Assembly (NCBI GenBank): GCA_027080405.1
Contig: JALWSL010000313.1
Coordinates: 1 to 6,507, forward strand
Origin: Planctomycetaceae bacterium
GTDB lineage: Bacteria; Planctomycetota; Planctomycetia; Planctomycetales; Planctomycetaceae
Length of the DNA stretch: 6,507 nt
Direction of reading: 5' to 3'
A program made the translations under genes and the position numbers. Under the pieces are notes generated by a model that was given only the letters and a program-made list of their open reading frames with translations, was not told where the DNA came from and did no database searches. Below, one piece after another: positions 1 through 5,900 of this stretch (position 1 is its first letter; each line of letters opens with the position of its first letter).

Positions 1-8
1 CTCGTGGA

Positions 9-917
9 TCAGTTTCCTAGTGAGCGAAGCGCCAAATATTCCCCCAGTGAGTCTGCAAAGGGTTCGTTTGTCAATAATTTCACGCGATCGACGCCTGTTT
101 TCCCGCAAATTTGATCGATTTGGGCCATGAATTCGCGATACTGCTCCAGATAATGCCGGCGTAAACGATGGGGGTCGACCAGTAGCCGATTGTTGGTTTT
201 TTCCAGATCATGAAATTGTGTCGGTCTGCTAAAAGGGAATTCTTCTTCCTCCGGGGCAATCACCTGCAGAACGATCACTTCATGATGGTAATGTCGGAAC
301 CGCTTCAAAGCCGCTCGCAACGGTTTGATATCATCGAACAGATCGCTCAACAGAACGATTAACGAACGTCGTTTAAGACGTGGGATAATATCCTCGAATA
401 CCGCTCCCAGACTGGTTTCTCTTCCCGGTTCTGCCTGTTCCAGTGCCTCGATGACACGCGGAAACTGGACCGCATTCATCGAAGGTTCGATCAATTCACG
501 CATCTTGTCATCAAACAGACAGAGTCCGACGGCATCGCGCTGCCGAAGCAGCAAAAATGTCAGGGCGGCTGCCATCTGTTTTGCGTAGCTGAACTTGCTC
601 AATGTTGATTGCCCATACCCCATGCTCCCCGAGGCATCCAGCATGATATAACAGCGAAGATTGGTTTCATCCTCGTATTCCTTTACATAATAGCGTCCGG
701 TCTTGCCGTAAGCCCGCCAGTCGATATGCCTGATTTCATCACCCGGATGGTATTGCCGATGTTCGACAAACTCGACACTGCTTCCCTTGAATGGACTCTT
801 GTGCTGACCCATCATATACCCCTCAACAACCAGACGGGCAACGACATCCAGTTTCGCAAAACGGGCCAGTGCCAACGGATCAGCCAGCGGCGCGACTTCG
901 GGATCAGGTTGACTCAT
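9..917 (-). CDS. DUF58 domain protein with VWA-like MIDAS motif
   Basis: Complete 302-residue DUF58-family protein. The family signature is clear: an S-P-F-x-G-x-S-x-E-F block near residues 41-50, then R54-x-Y-x-P-G-D60 and R63-x-I-D-W67, followed by a von Willebrand A-like fold. A full metal-ion-dependent adhesion site can be read: D94-A-S96-G-S98, a candidate threonine at T168 and an aspartate in LLSD192. No signal peptide or membrane segment is visible, so it should be cytosolic, as usual for short DUF58 proteins. Family members typically work with MoxR AAA+ ATPases and membrane VWA (BatA-like) proteins in chaperone-like or envelope functions; the exact role here is unknown. The ATG at 917 is chosen because the later methionines (35, 36) would cut away the region just before the first motif. 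The Shine-Dalgarno is weak (AAGAAAG about 10 nt upstream). The stop lies 8 bases from the window edge, so a downstream operon partner cannot be seen. No MoxR gene is directly upstream; the previous gene is a DUF1559 pilin ending in a terminator. The family call is sure and the function is not. Confidence 0.95.
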   Translation of the reverse strand: MSQPDPEVAPLADPLALARFAKLDVVARLVVEGYMMGQHKSPFKGSSVEFVEHRQYHPGDEIRHIDWRAYGKTGRYYVKEYEDETNLRCYIMLDASGSMGYGQSTLSKFSYAKQMAAALTFLLLRQRDAVGLCLFDDKMRELIEPSMNAVQFPRVIEALEQAEPGRETSLGAVFEDIIPRLKRRSLIVLLSDLFDDIKPLRAALKRFRHYHHEVIVLQVIAPEEEEFPFSRPTQFHDLEKTNNRLLVDPHRLRRHYLEQYREFMAQIDQICGKTGVDRVKLLTNEPFADSLGEYLALRSLGN

Positions 918-1001
918 TGCTGCAATCTTTCTTGAAACGGTCGTAGCAGTTCAGCAGTTTGTATCACAGCCTAAACCACAGGTCAGGCTGGCAAAGTGAC
1001 C

Positions 1002-1040
1002 AACTGATTTTACCGTTAAAAAAATAACTGATTAACCGTT
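1002..1040. repeat. Imperfect direct repeat upstream of DUF58 gene
   Basis: Two near-identical units on the plus strand: AACTGATTTTACCGTT at 1002-1017 and AACTGATTAACCGTT at 1026-1040. They differ by one base gain/loss and one substitution, start 24 bp apart (a little over two helical turns), and are separated by an A7 run. They sit 85-123 bp upstream of the DUF58 start codon and just downstream of the pilin terminator. That is a plausible place for an operator, but no regulator is identified. Confidence 0.55.
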
Positions 1041-1055
1041 TGGCCCGGGAACTCC

Positions 1056-1095
1056 AAATAAAAAGAAGCCACCAGCAGGTACCGGCGGCTTCTTT
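1056..1095 (-). terminator. Intrinsic terminator of the DUF1559 gene
   Basis: The arms AAAGAAGCCACC (1062-1073) and GGCGGCTTCTTT (1084-1095) form a 12-bp stem with a 10-nt loop. In minus-strand RNA the single non-Watson-Crick position is a G-U wobble, so the stem is continuous. It ends in a U-rich run (minus strand TTTTT-A-TTT down to 1056). Its place, about 140 nt after the pilin stop codon and before the DUF58 gene, fits termination of the pilin transcript. The plus strand also has a T-rich stretch after the stem (1090-1100), so it could work in both directions, but no plus-strand gene needs it. Confidence 0.8.
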
Positions 1096-1177
1096 CTTTT
1101 CTGTCCTGTTCAGAACTCAAACACCTCAGGCAGTTACAACCTGGTGCCAGGCTCCGAAACATTGTCGAATATGGTTC

Positions 1178-1201
1178 GGCGTTTTTCCATGACGAAACGC
1201 C
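1178..1201 (-). other. Small hairpin in DUF1559 3' untranslated region
   Basis: The plus-strand arms GGCGTTT (1178-1184) and AAACGCC (1195-1201) form a 7-bp perfect stem with a 10-nt loop. There is no U-tract after it on the minus strand, so it is not a terminator by itself. It lies between the pilin stop codon and the terminator and could stabilise the mRNA 3' end. A stem this short can arise by chance. Confidence 0.35.
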
Positions 1202-1220
1202 AAAGAGATGAAACATCAAA

Positions 1221-1234
1221 TGCTGCATGCAGCA
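1221..1234. repeat. Perfect 14-bp palindrome next to DUF1559 stop codon
   Basis: TGCTGCATGCAGCA is identical to its own reverse complement and directly abuts the TAG stop codon (1235-1237) of the pilin gene. As RNA it could form a 5-bp stem with a 4-nt loop; as DNA it could bind a symmetric dimer. It lacks a U-tract, so the stronger terminator downstream is the better candidate for transcript end. Confidence 0.5.
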
Positions 1235-2359
1235 CTAGAGATCGCTTTGGATGGTGTCCTGACCATATCGGGTTCCGTTTGGCGTCAACAATCGTGCATA
1301 CACACCCTCATCGATATTGGAAGCCAAAGTCTTGGCATGGCCATCACAGTAGTAAACATTGACATTGCCGCCAGTGTGGGATGAGGAAGGCCGCCATGTT
1401 GCCCCTTGCCCCAGAGAAGGCGAACTGATTTTGGAATCACCAGCCGTGAAAGTTCCGCCCCCACCGAGATCGGCGGCAGTCATTAAAGCCGAATTAATGT
1501 CTGTCGATGCGGTATCGGCACCCGTCCCCAGTCCACGGTCGTTTGGTGCAACCGCCGCTGCCGCGGGCAACCCGGCACTATCCACAGGAACTTGCAGAGC
1601 AAACGCGATATCCCCGGTGAACGGTGAATACCACCGTCGGGCATCCTGGTTTTCCGAGAGCATAATCGTCTGCTGGAGTCCATCGTTGTTGGAGATAAAA
1701 TCGACGGTGACAATCGAATTGCCACGCCAGAATACGCCGGTTGACTGACCAACCCGGTTGGCAATTGAATTCCCCGTGTTGACAGCAGTCGCTTGACCAT
1801 CTCTCCACTCAATATTGTTGGCATCATGGGCAAGATCGTTCAGTGTCCCCCACTGACCATTACCATTATTCTCGGGAGCGTATCCGGCATTGGCCACATA
1901 GCTCAAACCGCCAGGCTGCTGGAAGTTATTCTGGTCGTCCGGACAAACCAGAACGGCAATCTGTTTCGAAAACAGTGTCGCATGAGGTTCGTTACTGTTA
2001 CCGGAAGCCGCCCCTTCACTTTTTACCAATTCCCGATACAGGGCCGCATTGTCCATCGCAGGGAACAGGGCAACAGGCCAACCATAACTGACCCGCGTGG
2101 CAACATTGATATAACTATCCTGACCGGAAAGCTTGGGATACTTGCCACTGCTTTGTGACGTGAAACTTGCAACCGCGGTGCCGATGTTACGCAGGTTGTT
2201 CATGCACTGCATATTTCGGGCCGATTCCCGTGCACCTTGGATACCGGGAAGAATCAGGGCCGCCAGGGTGGCAATAATCGAAATAACCACCAAAAGTTCA
2301 ATCAGCGTGAATCCTCGGCGTTTACCGGTTCGATTCACGTTATCTCGTGTACGCAACAT
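1235..2359 (-). CDS. DUF1559 type IV pilin-like protein (pseudopilin)
   Basis: Complete 374-residue protein with a classic class III prepilin leader: basic residues (R14, R15), then G16 | F17-T-L-I-E21-L-L-V-V-I and a hydrophobic helix to about residue 38. Prepilin peptidase would cleave after G16 and methylate F17; E21 is the conserved Glu5 of the mature pilin. The rest matches the planctomycete DUF1559 (SBP_bac_10-type) pattern: C52-M-N-N-L just after the helix, V-C139-P-D near the middle, LSYVANAG at 152-159, MLSEN at 233-237, and near the C-terminus H328-x-G-G with D339-G, ending in [10 protein letters not shown] (353-362). Three cysteines (52, 139, 338) occupy the usual family positions. 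Family members are exported and assembled in, or exposed by, a type IV pilus/type II secretion-like apparatus; genomes of this phylum carry many copies and the role of each is unknown. The ATG at 2359 is supported by a strong Shine-Dalgarno and by the leader starting 16 residues before the cleavage site. A terminator follows and no close neighbour shares its transcript, so it is probably monocistronic. Confidence 0.96.
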   Translation of the reverse strand: MLRTRDNVNRTGKRRGFTLIELLVVISIIATLAALILPGIQGARESARNMQCMNNLRNIGTAVASFTSQSSGKYPKLSGQDSYINVATRVSYGWPVALFPAMDNAALYRELVKSEGAASGNSNEPHATLFSKQIAVLVCPDDQNNFQQPGGLSYVANAGYAPENNGNGQWGTLNDLAHDANNIEWRDGQATAVNTGNSIANRVGQSTGVFWRGNSIVTVDFISNNDGLQQTIMLSENQDARRWYSPFTGDIAFALQVPVDSAGLPAAAAVAPNDRGLGTGADTASTDINSALMTAADLGGGGTFTAGDSKISSPSLGQGATWRPSSSHTGGNVNVYYCDGHAKTLASNIDEGVYARLLTPNGTRYGQDTIQSDL

Positions 2360-2367
2360 GTTTTACA

Positions 2368-2373
2368 CTCCTC
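2368..2373 (-). promoter_or_regulatory. Shine-Dalgarno of the DUF1559 gene
   Basis: The minus strand reads GAGGAG followed by an 8-nt spacer to the ATG at 2359. This is close to the ideal anti-16S complement and spacing. It fixes the start codon and suggests efficient translation compared with the weak site before the DUF58 gene. Confidence 0.8.
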
Positions 2374-2646
2374 AGAAATTGTGCCTGCAAAAAACTCGCA
2401 ACAGCTGACGGCCCAGACAGCCCATCACGAAAACAAATAACCAAACGCGCCCGCTGAAATAAGATCAAAAGACCCGCACTCGACCAGCCTTAAAAACCCG
2501 GCCCGGCAGTTAAAGAATCGAAAACCGAAAATTCACACCGGCAAACCGTAGAAACCTGCCAGCGTCCATAACTCTACTATCACTTCTCCTTCCATTATGG
2601 CCCGATCAACGATCAAAAATCCAGTCCATTTTGAACTCTTTCACAA

Positions 2647-2723
2647 TTTTGGCCACAAGTATCGGCCTTTGCCGATTAAAACAATCTCTCGTCATTCAGT
2701 TTGTATAACACTTGTGGTCAAAA
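2647..2723. repeat. Inverted repeat with 14-bp arms and nested hairpin
   Basis: TTTTGGCCACAAGT (2647-2660) and ACTTGTGGTCAAAA (2710-2723) pair over 14 positions. Thirteen are Watson-Crick and one is a G-U if transcribed from the plus strand; on the minus strand that position is an A-C mismatch. The 49-nt interior starts with a second hairpin, ATCGGC (2661-2666), loop CTTT, GCCGAT (2671-2676). Outside the arms GAACT (2633-2637) and AGTTC (2728-2732) could add five more pairs. There is no U-tract on either side and no evident target-site duplication. It lies about 290 bp upstream of the pilin start codon. It could be a structured RNA, a regulatory DNA site or a decayed mobile-element end; the sequence does not decide. 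Confidence 0.6.
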
Positions 2724-2771
2724 GTCCAGTTCTGGTTGCTTGTCACGATAAATAAATCCCAAACATGCCGA

Positions 2772-2812
2772 TGCGTCTGCATTCACGAATAGGCGATCCC
2801 CGCCGGGACGCA
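2772..2812. other. Two-stem GC-rich hairpin in the intergenic region
   Basis: The outer arms TGCGTC (2772-2777) and GACGCA (2807-2812) enclose a second hairpin, GGCG (2792-2795), loop ATCCC, CGCC (2801-2804). On the minus strand it lies about 125-165 nt after the large gene's stop codon. A run with several T residues follows on that strand only after a gap (around 2760-2748), so as a terminator it would be weak. It may simply be the folded 3' end of the large gene's transcript. Confidence 0.35.
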
Positions 2813-2893
2813 GCAACGAAAACGAAAAAGCGATTTTGGAGAGCCCTGTCGAATAATCAAAGCACCGTTTCCGAAACCACCTCTCAAATTTCG

Positions 2894-2922
2894 TCTTTCT
2901 TCCTTTTTCCTTTCTTTTCCTT
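2894..2922 (-). repeat. 29-nt polypurine tract after the large gene
   Basis: The plus strand is uninterrupted pyrimidine over these 29 bases, so the minus-strand transcript is pure A/G. It begins 13 nt downstream of the large gene's stop codon. The sequence is near-mirror-symmetric in its central part (blocks of TTCC, TTTT and TTTCTTTT), which is the type of tract that can form triplex DNA. No function is assigned. Confidence 0.6.
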
Positions 2923-2935
2923 GTACTTTGGGGGA

Positions 2936-5900
2936 TTACTGAATCACATTTCGTAGTGTCACAAATTTGCGCCAGTCAAACGTTTTCGTTTTTGGATCCC
3001 AGGCTTCTTCCAGTTTCGAGCGATCAATCACGAAGAACGCGCGATGCACCGGCTGATCCGCCATGACGCCACCGACTTGCACATTTCCAAACTCGTCTTC
3101 AGCCGCCTCGTGGAATTGCACATAGATCCAACAGTAGAACACATTGCTGCGAACCGTCGCATTGTTGGCAATTTTGCCCAGTATCCGGTTGCGCGTATGG
3201 AAATCAACAGCGTCCTTTGTGAGGCTTGCAGAAGGAAAGTTTGTGGCTGAAACATTGACATCGGTAGCCGTTCGGGCTTCGAACAGACGTCGATCCAGTA
3301 CCGATTCTGTTTGCCCCAGCAGAACGTCATCTTTCGGCAGGCTACGAAGAAGCGTCTGGTCAATGGTCTGTCTTGCAACATCATTCACATTGAACGGATC
3401 AGCATTGCCCAGAAACGTCATCGGACGGAACGGTCTTGAGCCAGGGATTCCCGGCAGATAGACGGTATTTCCGGCTGCCGCTTCGATCGGATCCGGAATA
3501 TCCCTCGCCTGGAAAAATTCTTTTCCCCAGTCTCTTGCTGCTTCTTTGGGATCCCGTAACTGTCGGAACGGAATTCCTGCATTCCCCTCTTCCGTGGCCG
3601 CGACCGGATCGGTGTGATATCTCAGATGATAGGTGTCATCGATCAACCCAGCCAGGACTCCCGGATGCCGTATCGTGTTGAGGTTAATTTTCCCCGGTGT
3701 GCGCGGAATCGGCAAGTCATCCCGGAAGGCGGATTGTGCCGTTGTTTTCACTTCATAAAACTCGAACAGCCGATACCAACGGTTATCATTGGCCGCTGTG
3801 CTGTTGGCAGCGGCATACCCCGATGCAGTGGTATCAACAGGAGGTGTGCCCGCTGCGGCTGTTACCGCCACGGACGGTTCGTTGTCCGGTCGCATGAATT
3901 TCGCGGTTCCCGCCAATACGGGGCGAACAGTTCCATTCACATTGGCGAAGCCGGAGAGACGCCGTCCGTTGGAAAGAAGTTTGGTCACACCACCGCTGGC
4001 TATCTGCTGATTGGAACCAAGTTCGACGTATTTGGGAGAGGGTCCAAACAGCGGGATTGAAAGCAGATCATACACGGAATTGTAATCGCGATCGAAATGC
4101 GGTTGCCACAAGGTGAACTGGTTGGCGTATCTTCCGTCGTTCAGCTCGCCCAACGTGTTGTATGATTTCCCGTCAGCTCCCCTGGCACTGCCACTAAAGT
4201 CGGCAAGATTGATGGAGGCGAGCGGTTCCGGAACTTCCTTGCTCGTTAAGCTCGAATAGCCGTTACCCGTGGGATTGAATGTCGTTTGCTCCATCGTGAT
4301 CCGATCGACTTCGACCCATGGATTCCAAACTTTTTGCGGGTTGTAACCATTGCTGAAGTTGTTCGGCAAATTGGTGTGCAATCGCCTTTCAAGAATGAAG
4401 GTTGTGGTCGTACCACTCGAAGGAAGGTTACTGTTGGTCAGCAGGAACCCTTTTGTGCTGGAATTGTTGACGACATTTTCCGACGTATCGCGGAATTCGT
4501 ATCGCATTTCTTCCGTCGCATCGGACCAGGTCAAATCGAGATCAACCCACGGGTCGGGGGTGTCGCTGCTTTGTGTTGCTGCCGGAGCCGTCAACGAGTT
4601 ATAGCGCCAACGTGCCCATTTTGCAGGGGCCAATACCTGATACTCTCCCGGTGTAGCGGTCTGTACGCGATAATCGCTGGGCCGCTGATTTCCACTCAAA
4701 TCGTCCTTTCCGTCATGATGTCCGATTGTGTAATAGCCGCCCGGTTCAACAATGTTGGCAATATCCAGACTCGCTCCCGAGGCAGGATATTTATTGGCGA
4801 GACTGTCTTTAATCACAACCGAACCAACGGTCGTTTCAGTATTGGGGGTGACGGCGGTGTTGACATCGACCCTCCTGATCCGCCAGTTCCCGCCATTCAG
4901 GGAAACAGGAAACGGACTTGCATTTTGAAGTTCCAGAAAGATGTGGTGGCGATCCGGATCGGTATCATCGAAGAGGGTCGAATTTTCGTCCATCGACTGA
5001 TTTCCGGTGGTCGTAATCCACAAGCTTTCGCTAAAGCAAAGTGACTGTCGCTCGACTCCGAAAACACGGGCTGTTTCGCCCGTCGCGTCGTTCAGTGCTC
5101 CGGTTGAAGAATTTTTTGTGCCGGTAATGTCCCAACCATCGCCCAGGTTTCGATCGTAAACGAACTCGGTAATCACATCGTCCCGATCCAGACCGTCTAC
5201 CACATTCACCGCGAACTGGGCCATTTCGCGAAGCTGCTCGTTGGTGTAAAGCTGGTTGGTGCTGTTATCCTGTGTGTAATCCAGCGTGTCGTCGCCGCCA
5301 CCCAGTGTGTAAAGCAGCACGTAAATGTCGCGCGCCATACACTGGCGGTCATAGCGGGCCCACCACTCCTGAGCCCGTTTGTTTCCCCGAATAGCGGAAA
5401 ACGGAAATGCCAGGCGGTCATCTTGCGGATCGTAAATATTACGATGTTCCATATTGGGGATCGTATCACTCCCCCCGGAGCTGAAAACGCCACCGTTTGT
5501 GGTGTGTGGGGTCAGGTGTCTGTGTTTAAGAACGGGATGACCATTTTCATAAACGAATGTCAGCAGACGGTTCAGGTCAAGTCGATTATGTTTGAAGATG
5601 TTTTTCGGATTGTTTGCGTACTCGATCGTCAGCCATCGACGAACAGCGTATCGGATCGGATCGTTGATTTGATACGGAGCATGATTCGCACTGGCACTCG
5701 TGGCGAAAGAGGGCGGGAATCGCAACGCATTCTGGTTGGTATAAACGTCATTAAATTCCCAACCACGTTTTTCATCCAGAATATCGCCATCGTTATCGGT
5801 ATCAGCCACACGTGATAGACCAAATTCCCAGCGATCCCAGCTATCCGTTGTAAACTGGCTGCGAACCAGCATGCCATTAGTGGGAGTGAACCCGGTCGTT

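Larger units (their letters stand above)
918..1234. other. Intergenic region between DUF1559 and DUF58 genes
   Basis: These 317 bases hold no credible gene. Running in the direction of transcription they contain a palindrome touching the pilin stop codon, a second hairpin, an intrinsic terminator, an imperfect direct repeat flanking an A7/T7 tract and a short 8-bp tandem (AGCAGTTC then AGCAGTTT on the plus strand, 945-960). The promoter of the DUF58 gene should lie between the terminator and 917. I found no convincing -35/-10 pair at normal spacing; TTGCCA on the minus strand near 990-995 is a possible -35 without a good partner. Confidence 0.7.
2360..2935. other. 576-bp intergenic region with structured elements
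   Basis: No credible gene is visible on either strand. The only plus-strand frame of note (63 codons from 2765) has no ribosome binding site and runs into the 3' end of the large gene. The region should contain the end of the large gene's transcript and the promoter and leader of the pilin gene. I could not find a convincing intrinsic terminator with a U-tract for the large gene, nor a good sigma-70 promoter for the pilin gene. Three structural elements are listed separately: a purine tract, a GC-rich hairpin and a long-armed inverted repeat. The remainder (about 2374-2632) is unremarkable apart from a 6-bp inverted repeat CCATAA/TTATGG (2566-2571 and 2595-2600). Confidence 0.65.

Noticed and set aside
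1016..1228. 70-codon minus-strand frame starting just after the pilin stop codon
   Set aside because: Its start codon lies inside the 14-bp palindrome and the frame runs straight through the terminator stem and U-tract; it has no ribosome binding site.
2500..2520. GC-rich run followed by TTTTT on the minus strand as a terminator
   Set aside because: GCCGGGCCGGG followed by TTTTT resembles a terminator, but the GC-rich part does not form a stem of useful length with a loop.
2647..2723. Inverted repeat as a miniature transposable element
   Set aside because: No target-site duplication is evident (flanks TTCACAA and GTCCAGT differ) and copy number cannot be seen from one window; kept only as an unexplained repeat.
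2783..2820. Partial resemblance to a class I cyclic-di-GMP riboswitch (GGGACGCA with a nearby CACG)
   Set aside because: The first half of the aptamer, the GAAA tetraloop and receptor pairing are not recognisable, and no plus-strand gene follows for it to control.
2765..2956. 63-codon plus-strand frame in the intergenic gap
   Set aside because: No ribosome binding site, low-complexity F/S-rich end produced by the pyrimidine tract, and it overlaps the 3' end of the large gene on the opposite strand.
4286..5044. 252-codon open frame on the plus strand
   Set aside because: It lies wholly antisense inside the conserved coding sequence of the large gene, has no Shine-Dalgarno and its product shows no recognisable domain. 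It is a shadow frame.
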